NCBI GenBank assembly: GCA_005878325.1
Contig: VBMR01000111.1
Location: forward strand, 1 to 11,494
DNA length: 11,494 bases
Reading direction: 5' to 3'
Source of the DNA: Methanobacteriota archaeon
GTDB lineage: Archaea > Thermoplasmatota > Thermoplasmata > RBG-16-68-12
The notes under the pieces are model-generated. The model saw only the letters and a list, made by a program, of their open reading frames with translations, was not told where the DNA came from and did not search any database. The number at the start of each line of letters is the position of its first letter. Position 1 is the first letter of the stretch. Positions 1 through 5,882 of the stretch are shown one piece after another. The position numbers and the translations under genes were made by a program.

Positions 1-513
1 GAAATCGCGTTTTTTGGGACCCTCTTCGGAGCGTACGTCTTCCTCCGGATGAACAGCCCGCTGACCAACTTCGCTTGGCCCGCACCGGGCGAGGTCCACA
101 ATATCTTCTTCGGCGGTTTCAACACGATTGTCCTGTTGACGAGCGGACTCACGATGGTCTTCGCGCTGACCTTCGCCCGGCGAGGATCCTACCGCGGGCT
201 GCAAGGATCACTAGCCGCGACGTTCGCGCTCGGAGCGTTCTTCATGGTGAACAAGGCGTTCGAATGGCGCGAGCTGTTTGCGTCGGGATTCACCTTCTCG
301 ACGAACACCGCATCGAGCATCTACTATGTCCTGACGGGGGTTCACGGCGCCCATGTGGTCGCAGGCCTGGTAGCCCTGACGTATCTGATGGTTAAAGCGT
401 TCAAGGCGAGCTCCGCGACGCAGGCGAGTGGCGCCGTGGAGGTCTTCGGGATTTATTGGGGAATGATCGACGCGGTCTGGGTCTTTCTTTTCCCGTTGCT
501 GTATCTGCTGTGA
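1..513 (+). CDS. Heme-copper (cytochrome c-type) oxidase subunit III, 5' end outside window
   Basis: This is the membrane subunit III of an aa3/ba3-type terminal oxidase, which packs against catalytic subunit I. The reading frame is open from base 1, so the gene begins before the window. The first codons read EIAFFGTLFGAYVFLR, which matches the subunit III first-helix pattern (E..FF..LF.AY..LR). About 170 residues are visible with four further hydrophobic helices. A conserved acidic FEW motif follows the third helix, then HGAHVVAGL, then the closing YWGMIDAVWVFLFPLLYLL. The last motif normally reads YWHFVD.VW; here the His is replaced by Gly. An internal ATG at 49 is not the true start, because the homologous sequence continues upstream of it. 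The stop codon lies 4 nt before the ATG of subunit IV, so the two are co-transcribed. The family is clear; which oxidase class it belongs to cannot be told without subunit I. Confidence 0.93.
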   Translation, partial: EIAFFGTLFGAYVFLRMNSPLTNFAWPAPGEVHNIFFGGFNTIVLLTSGLTMVFALTFARRGSYRGLQGSLAATFALGAFFMVNKAFEWRELFASGFTFSTNTASSIYYVLTGVHGAHVVAGLVALTYLMVKAFKASSATQASGAVEVFGIYWGMIDAVWVFLFPLLYLL

Positions 514-517
514 GGTG

Positions 518-811
518 ATGACACTGATCGATGAGGCGAAGTACGCGGCGGTGTACAGCATTCTCATGCTCGGGCTGATCGTCGAGGTGTTCATTGCGGT
601 CGATCGGAGCACCTTCGGGGGATTCGGCGGAGCCGCTATCCTGGCGATTGCCACCCTTCAGGCAGTCTTCATTTTCCTCGTGTATATGCACGGGCGGTAT
701 GGCCCCCGCCCCGTCGCGGTCTTCGCCGTGATCTCCCTTCTGACGGTCCTTCCCCTATTCATCGCTTTGCTGTACTCCGTGGTGATGCCTCACCACGGTT
801 CGCTTCCCTAG
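518..811 (+). CDS. Cytochrome c oxidase subunit IV (prokaryotic COX4/CyoD-like)
   Basis: A small three-helix accessory subunit of the heme-copper oxidase, 97 residues, with helices at about 12-28, 36-56 and 66-89. The motif LQAVFIFLVYMHGRYGPR spans the end of helix 2 and the following loop. It matches the K/QAv...fFMH-R.. signature of bacterial and archaeal subunit IV. The start is ATG 518. A GTG at 515 in the same frame, overlapping the GAGGTG string, is an alternative that adds one residue. The gene follows subunit III with a 4-nt gap and is followed by the cupredoxin gene after 12 nt, which puts it inside the oxidase operon. The family probably stabilises copper loading and assembly of subunit I rather than catalysing anything itself. 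Confidence 0.85.
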   Translation: MTLIDEAKYAAVYSILMLGLIVEVFIAVDRSTFGGFGGAAILAIATLQAVFIFLVYMHGRYGPRPVAVFAVISLLTVLPLFIALLYSVVMPHHGSLP

Positions 812-823
812 GAGCTGGAGACT

Positions 824-1297
824 TTGGCCAACAAGCCGCTGCGCTCGGACACGGCCGCCGGGATCCTCGCCGGCGGCGTCGGGCTCTTCCTGATCGTCGC
901 GATCTGGGTGAACCTCGTCTTCCCAGCGCTGCCCATCGTCTCAGGGGGCGGGTCCGTCTTGTCGGGCAACAACCTCCGGCTCTCGGAGCACGAGTGGGGC
1001 TTCAACCAGTTCGCGAAGGGCGGCCCGGAAATTTGCGGTAACACGACGATTGACCAGATGAACATAACCCTGACCAACACCGGAATCAATCTGCACGGAT
1101 TCCAGATCGTGCGGGCCGACACAGGGGCCTTCGTCGCCGGCCTAAACAAGACGGATCTCGTCCGGCGAGGCGAAATCCGCCACATCATCATCGATCTCGA
1201 CAAAATCCCGCCCGGGAGCTACTACTACATCTGTCCTGTCTCGGGACACCGCCAGAAAGGGATGGTCGCGCCATTCGTGGTCCAGTCCGGATGCTAA
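824..1297 (+). CDS. Membrane-anchored type-1 (blue) copper protein of the oxidase operon
   Basis: This cupredoxin probably carries electrons to, or forms part of, the adjacent terminal oxidase on the outer face of the membrane. The 157-residue protein starts with TTG at 824, preceded by GGAG at 811-814 and 817-820. An N-terminal helix at about 11-33 is a membrane anchor, and a cupredoxin domain follows (about 50-155). Candidate copper ligands are His91 (in LHGF), Cys137, His142 and Met147. The spacing C-x4-H-x4-M (CPVSGHRQKGM) is that of sulfocyanin-like mononuclear blue copper sites. It is not CuA, which needs a second Cys (C-x3-C-x3-H-x2-M). It is therefore not a canonical subunit II, although it resembles one in having a TM anchor plus cupredoxin. 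A true CuA subunit may lie upstream of the window. It is the last gene of the operon and converges on the next gene across 28 nt. Confidence 0.82.
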   Translation: MANKPLRSDTAAGILAGGVGLFLIVAIWVNLVFPALPIVSGGGSVLSGNNLRLSEHEWGFNQFAKGGPEICGNTTIDQMNITLTNTGINLHGFQIVRADTGAFVAGLNKTDLVRRGEIRHIIIDLDKIPPGSYYYICPVSGHRQKGMVAPFVVQSGC

Positions 1298-1325
1298 TGT
1301 CCGTGGACCTGCTCTCCCGCAAGCG

Positions 1326-1943
1326 TCACGGACCGTGCGCGGGCGTCGTGGAGTGACGATCGGATTTCCTCGCGTATCTCGCCCGAACCAGCACCACGAG
1401 CATCGCACTCGTCGCGACCTCGAGCCCTTTTGAGATGACTCCGAGGGGATCGACCTCCTCCACAAACCCGATGGGCCAGACGGCCAAGGTCCGCGTGACG
1501 ACGAACGCGCCGATGAGGAAGACCGTGAACAAGAGCCAGATTGGATCGAGTCGTCGCGGGAGATTGATGAACAGGATCCCACCGACGATTTGAATCGGGG
1601 CGATGATCGCAAAGAAAGTCGCCTGGGGAGCGAATGCGAGGTGTTCATTCAGGGCCAAGAGGTGGAGGCCGCCGTCCGCGATGAGCAGGAATCCGACTGC
1701 GTACCGCCTTCCAAGAGCCGGGTTCGCAATGAACTCGCGATAGTTCGCTCCGATGACCCCGACGCTGGAGAAGCCGAGTCCCTGGAACATGAGGAAGAGC
1801 CAGAGGTAGACATCGCTCATTCCGTGGCCCGAGCTTTGGTCATTGTTCATCGTCCCGAGCAGGTTGAGCGCCCATGCGACGATCATGATGAACACGCCCG
1901 AGAGCAAGAACGCGAACTCGGTGGAGATGTGCCAGCGGGCCAT
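1326..1943 (-). CDS. Six-helix integral membrane protein, unknown function
   Basis: A 205-residue polytopic protein with predicted helices at about 10-30, 43-66, 78-98, 107-127, 136-155 and 167-190. A short His/Lys/Arg-containing C-terminal tail (residues 191-205) lies in the cytoplasm or outside, depending on topology. I do not recognise the family. There is no transporter signature, and the few polar residues inside helices (for example the D-G-G-L-H stretch near residue 90) are not a known cofactor site. The start is ATG 1943. An ACTAATACG box (1970-1978) sits about 26 nt upstream of a start site only a few bases before this ATG, as expected for a near-leaderless archaeal transcript. It converges with the cupredoxin gene. 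Location beside the respiratory operon is suggestive but does not establish a link. Confidence 0.8.
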   Translation of the reverse strand: MARWHISTEFAFLLSGVFIMIVAWALNLLGTMNNDQSSGHGMSDVYLWLFLMFQGLGFSSVGVIGANYREFIANPALGRRYAVGFLLIADGGLHLLALNEHLAFAPQATFFAIIAPIQIVGGILFINLPRRLDPIWLLFTVFLIGAFVVTRTLAVWPIGFVEEVDPLGVISKGLEVATSAMLVVLVRARYARKSDRHSTTPAHGP

Positions 1944-1969
1944 CGCGTCCCATCCGCAGGCGCTGCCGC

Positions 1970-1978
1970 GTATTAGTT
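1970..1978 (-). promoter_or_regulatory. Putative TATA box of the six-helix membrane protein gene
   Basis: Read on the minus strand this is ACTAATACG, an AT-rich island in GC-rich sequence. It is centred about 31 nt before ATG 1943, which would place the transcription start 5-7 nt upstream of the ATG. Support is positional only. Confidence 0.4.
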
Positions 1979-2039
1979 CCTACCCCTTGTCGTCCGATGG
2001 CGAGGCCGCCTGCCACTCAAGTCCTGCGGAACCCCGGTT

Positions 2040-2258
2040 TCAACGGCCTCCCGGCGGCAGCCGGAGTTCCACGCGACGGCAGGCCGTGCAGGCGAGGACC
2101 TCGAACGACAACATGCCTTCGCCGAGTTCCGCCCCTCCGACGAGTAGTTTCCAGCCTCCGGTCGTCCCTCCCACCCGGGACGGTTCGACACCGATCGAAC
2201 GCATCGCCCCTTTGCAGGCGATGCAGCGATCCCCCGCTGACCCAACGGATCCTTCCAT
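2040..2258 (-). CDS. Small zinc-ribbon protein, unknown function
   Basis: A 72-residue protein with two CxxC pairs, Cys12/Cys15 (CIAC) near the N-terminus and Cys57/Cys60 (CTAC) near the C-terminus. They are separated by a Gly-rich central part containing GGTTGGWKLLVGG. The arrangement is that of a single treble-clef or zinc-ribbon domain occupying the whole protein. Similar tiny orphan Zn-ribbon proteins are common in archaea, and the precise role (nucleic-acid or protein binding) is not known. The start is ATG 2258. No good Shine-Dalgarno precedes it, and it shares an AT-rich divergent promoter region with the SDR gene at 2335. Overlapping frames in this stretch have no recognisable protein features, while the paired CxxC motifs favour this one. 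Confidence 0.68.
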   Translation of the reverse strand: MEGSVGSAGDRCIACKGAMRSIGVEPSRVGGTTGGWKLLVGGAELGEGMLSFEVLACTACRRVELRLPPGGR

Positions 2259-2304
2259 GCTGTAGGTGAAGGAGGTCCGTTCTCTTTTCGTTGGTGTCGC
2301 GAGG

Positions 2305-2313
2305 ATTTATTAC
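2305..2313. promoter_or_regulatory. Shared TATA element of a divergent promoter
   Basis: ATTTATTAC is the only strongly AT-rich stretch between the divergent genes starting at 2258 (minus) and 2335 (plus). On the plus strand its centre (about 2309) is 26 nt before GTG 2335, exactly what a leaderless SDR transcript needs. On the minus strand the reverse complement GTAATAAAT could serve the zinc-ribbon gene with a leader of about 25 nt. Confidence 0.5.
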
Positions 2314-2334
2314 ACGCGGTGAGGTCCGGTCCGC

Positions 2335-3099
2335 GTGGGTCGCCTGAGCGGACGAGTCGCGCTCGTCACCGGTGGGAGTGGAGGCATCGGACGGGCTGCA
2401 GCCCTTGAGATGGCCCGAGACGGTGCGGACATCGCGGTCCACTACAATCGGGGGAAGGAGGCCGCGCACGCCGTCGTCGAGAAGGTGGAGGGACTCGGAC
2501 GAAAAGCAGTGGCGGTCCAGGCCAATGTCGCCGATCAAGGCGCCTGCCGAACCCTGGCCTCGGAAACGCTCTCCTCCCTGGGTCGCCTCGACATCGCGGC
2601 ATGTTTCGCAGGCCATCCGTTTCGCCTCGCCGAGTGGAACAAGGAGTTTGCGGACTTGACCCCGGCCGAGATCCGGCAGCCGATGGAGGTGGATCTCCTC
2701 GGTTCCGTCTTCGTTGCGCAGGCCGTGTTGCCAGCGATGGCGAAGGCGCGTCGCGGGAGTTTGATTTTGGTCGGATCGACGCCTGCGATCACCGGGGACC
2801 GTGTCGGGATTAGCTATATGATCGCGAAGGCGGGAATCTTGGGACTGACGCGCGCGCTCGCGACGGTCTACGGTCCCAACGGCGTCCGCGTGAACGCCCT
2901 GGCCCTCGGCAGCATCACGACCGGACCGATGGGCACCTTGTCGGAGGACGCGAAGCGCTCGCTCGCCGAAGAGCCCGCCCTGAAGCGGTGGGGGACGCCA
3001 GAGGAAGTCGCGCGGGTCGCGGCCTTCCTCGCCTCCGACGATTCGTCGTACATCACGGGACAGACGATCGTGGTGGATGGTGGCTACGCCCTCCATTAG
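2335..3099 (+). CDS. Short-chain dehydrogenase/reductase (FabG-like SDR)
   Basis: An NAD(P)-dependent oxidoreductase of the classical SDR family, 254 residues, the usual length. The cofactor motif TGGSGGIG is at residues 12-19. Asn38-Arg39 after beta-2 (HYNRG) suggests NADP preference. The catalytic Ser is Ser148 and the YxxxK pair is Tyr161/Lys165. The C-terminus ends with the normal SDR element GQTIVVDGG. Two positions are unusual: the NNAG motif reads CFAG (90-93), and the tetrad Asn in the vN.xG motif is Asp120 (VDLLG). The substrate cannot be told from sequence; ketoacyl-ACP-type, polyol and secondary-alcohol substrates are all possible. The start is GTG 2335, positioned 26 nt after a TATA element, so the message is probably leaderless. 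Its stop codon overlaps the stop of the convergent zinc-protein gene. Confidence 0.92.
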   Translation: MGRLSGRVALVTGGSGGIGRAAALEMARDGADIAVHYNRGKEAAHAVVEKVEGLGRKAVAVQANVADQGACRTLASETLSSLGRLDIAACFAGHPFRLAEWNKEFADLTPAEIRQPMEVDLLGSVFVAQAVLPAMAKARRGSLILVGSTPAITGDRVGISYMIAKAGILGLTRALATVYGPNGVRVNALALGSITTGPMGTLSEDAKRSLAEEPALKRWGTPEEVARVAAFLASDDSSYITGQTIVVDGGYALH

Positions 3100-3356
3100 G
3101 GTCGCGGGACCGACGCGCGGACCCGTTCCATCGGGAACGTTCCTCGGGCCCCGCAGTGGTGGCAAATCAGGAGGAGCGCGGCCCCCTTCTCGGAATCGTT
3201 CTCGTGGACGATCCAATGGCCTCGACCGCAGATGCAGACGAGCCGGAGCTCGGCGTCCTGTCCACGGACACGGAGGAAGAGTCCATCCTCGCTGCTTCGC
3301 CAGCCCTGGACGATGACCCCCTGGGCGGCGTCCATTCGGATCTCGCGGGCGGCCAT
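3096..3356 (-). CDS. Small Cys/His zinc-binding protein, unknown function
   Basis: An 86-residue protein whose C-terminal half carries Cys41-x-Cys43 (CICGRGH) and Cys65-x2-Cys68 (CHHCG), a plausible zinc-ribbon knuckle pair. His47, His66 and His67 lie nearby. Residues 1-38 form a mixed strand-like region (GVIVQGW, LFLRVRG). I do not know the family. The start is ATG 3356, preceded by an excellent Shine-Dalgarno (GGAGG, 7 nt before the ATG). It lies 28 nt downstream of the DUF488 gene on the same strand, so the two probably form an operon. Its TAA (3096-3098) overlaps the SDR TAG (3097-3099) on the opposite strand as TTAG, so the two genes are end-to-end overlapping. Confidence 0.7.
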   Translation of the reverse strand: MAAREIRMDAAQGVIVQGWRSSEDGLFLRVRGQDAELRLVCICGRGHWIVHENDSEKGAALLLICHHCGARGTFPMERVRASVPRP

Positions 3357-3384
3357 GCCAATCCTCCGTCAACCCGATGGCGGC

Positions 3385-3945
3385 TTAAGCACCTTCCTGC
3401 GGCTCGGGGTACGTCAGCTGTCCTCCGCGGACCGCCGCGAATCGGGTGAGCCGATGGTCCTTCGTCTTGCCCGGGGCGAGGACGTGGACGACGTGGAAGC
3501 CTCGCAGAAGGAGGACGTCCGCGAGGAGGGATCGATGGCACTTCCACGGGACCGCCTCGGCGCACATCACCGCGGTGCGGTGTCCGAGGGCGATTGCGAT
3601 CAAGCGATTTAGCGCGACCGTGAATTCCGTCGAGCCGATGTGGTCCGCGTACGCTCGGAAGGAGGCGTTCCGCCAACCGACGTTCGGGCTGTCCGGTCGC
3701 GACGACCGAAAGCCTCCGAGCGCCTCGAAATGGTCGTACCGGATGCCTCGGCCATGCAGGGCGGCCTCGAGCCGGACCTTCACAGACCACGCCGCACGAG
3801 CGGAGGTCGGGAAACGACGGACGTCCGCGAGGCATTCGATCCGGTGTTCGTCGAGCAGATCCGCGAACGAAGCGAAGGTCCGCGTCGAGTGACCGATCGT
3901 CCAGACGCTGCGTTTCGCCGAGTCAAACGAGGGAGAGGTTGCCAA
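3385..3945 (-). CDS. DUF488 family protein
   Basis: A 186-residue member of DUF488, a widespread family of unknown biochemical role. The family signatures are present: TIGHSTRTFASFADLLDEH near the N-terminus (residues about 16-34), the following LADVRRFP, and the Cys-containing VMCAEAVPWKCHRSLLAD towards the end. Cys and His of the CHR motif are the most conserved residues of the family. The start is taken as TTG 3945, because the frame is closed just upstream (ATG at 3957 is followed immediately by TGA) and the family-like sequence begins about 14 residues in. It is divergent from the Rieske gene across 94 nt, and the small zinc protein lies directly downstream in the same transcript. Confidence 0.87.
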   Translation of the reverse strand: MATSPSFDSAKRSVWTIGHSTRTFASFADLLDEHRIECLADVRRFPTSARAAWSVKVRLEAALHGRGIRYDHFEALGGFRSSRPDSPNVGWRNASFRAYADHIGSTEFTVALNRLIAIALGHRTAVMCAEAVPWKCHRSLLADVLLLRGFHVVHVLAPGKTKDHRLTRFAAVRGGQLTYPEPQEGA

Positions 3946-3983
3946 GGGACGTCACATCGCTCGGCGCTCGGGAGACCGGAAGC

Positions 3984-3995
3984 CGAATCGATTCG
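3984..3995. promoter_or_regulatory. Perfect 12-bp palindrome between divergent genes, candidate operator
   Basis: CGAATCGATTCG is its own reverse complement and sits between DUF488 (starts 3945) and the Rieske oxygenase gene (starts 4040). It directly abuts an AT-rich TCGATAAAC stretch (3993-4001) that could be the TATA element of the oxygenase gene. This is the position expected for a regulator that blocks or recruits TBP/TFB. No regulator gene is adjacent. Confidence 0.45.
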
Positions 3996-4039
3996 ATAAA
4001 CGTGCTTCGGAAAGGCGAAGGAGCGGTAAGCACAAATCC

Positions 4040-5212
4040 GTGGCCTCCGTTCTCAAGGCGATGGAACGCCACGGCGAAAAGTACGTGGGCCGCGAGGACG
4101 GAGAACACTTGTCCGCGCGTACGCCGCCCGGCTCGTTTTACACGGACGAACCGATATTTCGGCGGGAGCTCGAGGAATTCTTCTGCCGTGGCTGGCTGAA
4201 CCTGGGCCGCGAGGAAGACCTCGCGAACCCGGGGGACTTCTTCACCCGGGAGATCGGTGGCGAGAGCATCCTCGCCGTTCGCGGGACGGATGGCCAGGCA
4301 AGGGCCTTCTACAACGTGTGCCGCCACCGAGGGACGCGCCTCGTCGATCTGGAGGAAGGCACGAAGCTTCGGTCGATCGTGTGTCCCTATCACGGATGGA
4401 CCTATTCCGCGGAGGGTCGTCTCGTGGGCGCGCCTCATACGGATGGCCTCATCGAATTCTCGAAGGAGGACAGCGGCCTCTACGAGATCCGCCTCGAGTC
4501 CTGGGGCGGCTTCCTGTGGGCGAACATGGATGCCGGGGCCCTCTCCCTCCGAGACGAGTTCGGCCGGCTCTTCGCGAAGTTCGACCGCTTCCCGCTCGAC
4601 CGGCTCCGCCGCGCGGCCCGCCACACCTACGAGGTCAACGCGAACTGGAAGATCCTCGTCGAGAACTACCAAGAATGCTACCATTGCGCGCCGGTCCATC
4701 CGGATCTCAACCGCATCACGCCCTACTTCAGCGGAAAAGTGCACGACTACTTCATCGACGGGGCCTCTCGGTCCCCGTTTTCCGGAGGCTACATGGAGTT
4801 CGCGAAGGACTACACGTCGATGACATGGTCCGGCTACACGAAGCGTCCCCTCCTGCAAGGAATGACGGAGGAGGATCGGCGGCGCGTCTACTACTACGCG
4901 GTCTTCCCGAACCTCTTCTTCAGTCTCCATCCGGACTTCCTCATGATCCATCGGACATGGCCGGTGACGCCTACGCACTCGCGCGTCGAATGCGACTTCT
5001 TCTTCGACCCCGCGACGATGGCACGTCCTGATTTCGACCCCAGCGACGCGGTCGGGCTGTGGGACGTCATCAACCGCCAGGATTGGGCCGTGTGCGAACG
5101 GTCGCAGAAGGGGATGCGGTCCCGGGTGTGGCGCGGCGGGCGGTACACCGACCAGGAGCCGCAGGTGTACGACTTCGACCGCTATGTGCGGGAGCGCCTT
5201 GGGCTCTCGTGA
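4040..5212 (+). CDS. Rieske non-heme iron oxygenase, alpha (catalytic) subunit
   Basis: An aromatic-ring-hydroxylating-dioxygenase-type alpha subunit, 390 residues. The N-terminal Rieske [2Fe-2S] site is Cys94-x-His96 and Cys115-x2-His118 (CRHRG and CPYHGW). The C-terminal catalytic domain has the mononuclear iron ligands His215 and His220 in ENYQECYHCAPVHP, with Asp348 (NRQDWAVCE) as the likely third ligand. The residue bridging the two centres is Glu212, where naphthalene dioxygenase types have Asp. Glu is typical of the quaternary-amine branch (glycine betaine, carnitine or stachydrine oxygenases), so N-demethylation or a similar oxidative attack is a better guess than ring hydroxylation. 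No beta subunit, ferredoxin or reductase gene is adjacent. The start is GTG 4040, with ATG 4061 a shorter alternative. It converges with the next gene across 6 nt. Confidence 0.93.
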   Translation: MASVLKAMERHGEKYVGREDGEHLSARTPPGSFYTDEPIFRRELEEFFCRGWLNLGREEDLANPGDFFTREIGGESILAVRGTDGQARAFYNVCRHRGTRLVDLEEGTKLRSIVCPYHGWTYSAEGRLVGAPHTDGLIEFSKEDSGLYEIRLESWGGFLWANMDAGALSLRDEFGRLFAKFDRFPLDRLRRAARHTYEVNANWKILVENYQECYHCAPVHPDLNRITPYFSGKVHDYFIDGASRSPFSGGYMEFAKDYTSMTWSGYTKRPLLQGMTEEDRRRVYYYAVFPNLFFSLHPDFLMIHRTWPVTPTHSRVECDFFFDPATMARPDFDPSDAVGLWDVINRQDWAVCERSQKGMRSRVWRGGRYTDQEPQVYDFDRYVRERLGLS

Positions 5213-5218
5213 GCCGGG

Positions 5219-5707
5219 CTACAGCGCCTGCCCGCACTTTCGGCAATACGTGGCATCCTCCGCTTCGAGGCTGCCGCAATTGCGGCACTTGATCCGAACG
5301 ACTTCCGGTGCGGGCGACGCGGCGGTCCTCGGCGTCGCGGACATCGCCCTCTCCATGTAGGCGTTCATCATCTCGGGCGAGCCCATTCCCCCGGCGAGGC
5401 CGCCCCCTCCTGCTCCGGCGTAGGAGCTTGTCACGGCCCTCCGTAGGATGGCCCCTCCGGAGCCGATGAGGCTGAACCCGAATCCCCAGATGACGAAAGA
5501 CATGTAGCCTCCGGAGAAATCGGATCCCGTAATCCCCGCACCAGGAGTACTGGGCGGGCTGACGTACGCCCCGACTTGGCCCGCAATCCAGGACCAGTTC
5601 GTGAGGACGAACAAGCCGGCGCCGATCAGGATCAGACCCGACACAATTCTACCAATCTTTCGTCCCACATTCCGCGAACGTCTCCCATTCGGGTACAAGC
5701 TCTCCAC
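5219..5707 (-). CDS. Two-helix membrane protein with C-terminal zinc ribbon
   Basis: A 162-residue protein with two membrane helices at about 18-41 and 69-88. A Gly/Ala/Met-rich linker follows, then a C-terminal zinc ribbon with Cys141-x2-Cys144 and Cys155-x2-Cys158 (CRNCG and CRKCG). The ribbon is of the common archaeal/bacterial 'zinc_ribbon' type found at termini of otherwise unrelated membrane proteins. It should face the cytoplasm. The function is unknown. The start is GTG 5707, but GGAGG lies only a base or two before it. TTG 5698, better spaced from the same GGAGG, is a real alternative, and GTG 5665 is also possible. A BRE/TATA-like TGAAACCTTTAAC lies upstream, so it has its own promoter. 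Confidence 0.78.
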   Translation of the reverse strand: MESLYPNGRRSRNVGRKIGRIVSGLILIGAGLFVLTNWSWIAGQVGAYVSPPSTPGAGITGSDFSGGYMSFVIWGFGFSLIGSGGAILRRAVTSSYAGAGGGGLAGGMGSPEMMNAYMERAMSATPRTAASPAPEVVRIKCRNCGSLEAEDATYCRKCGQAL

Positions 5708-5745
5708 TCCTCCCGTCTTCCCGAGGGAGGATTCACTTGCCCCGG

Positions 5746-5758
5746 GTTAAAGGTTTCA
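5746..5758 (-). promoter_or_regulatory. BRE/TATA promoter element of the zinc-ribbon membrane protein
   Basis: On the minus strand it reads TGAAACCTTTAAC, close to the common archaeal pattern of a purine/A-rich BRE followed by CTTTAA. Transcription would start near 5724, about 17 nt before GTG 5707, leaving room for the GGGAGGA ribosome site. No gene is seen from here to 5882. Confidence 0.5.
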
Positions 5759-5882
5759 GTGCCTTGACGCCCTTGGGTCATGCCATCCGAACTTCGGGGT
5801 GCTCAGGCCGCGAATGAAGGATCAGCGGACGCAGACTGGAGAATGGCGGACCGTTCTGCGGGCCCCGCAGGCGAGGCGATGG

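Noticed and set aside
2017..3372. Long open frame of 451 codons on the minus strand
   Set aside because: It runs antisense through the whole SDR gene, is Arg/Pro-rich, has no recognisable motif, and is the usual opposite-strand shadow of GC-rich coding DNA.
3167..3835. 222-codon minus-strand frame overlapping DUF488 and the small zinc protein
   Set aside because: It is out of frame with two genes that have clear motifs, and its composition is Arg/Pro/Gly-rich without any domain.
3923..4978. 351-codon minus-strand frame under the Rieske gene
   Set aside because: It lies antisense to a gene with intact Rieske and iron-binding motifs; repetitive Val/Glu/Arg composition is typical of a shadow frame.
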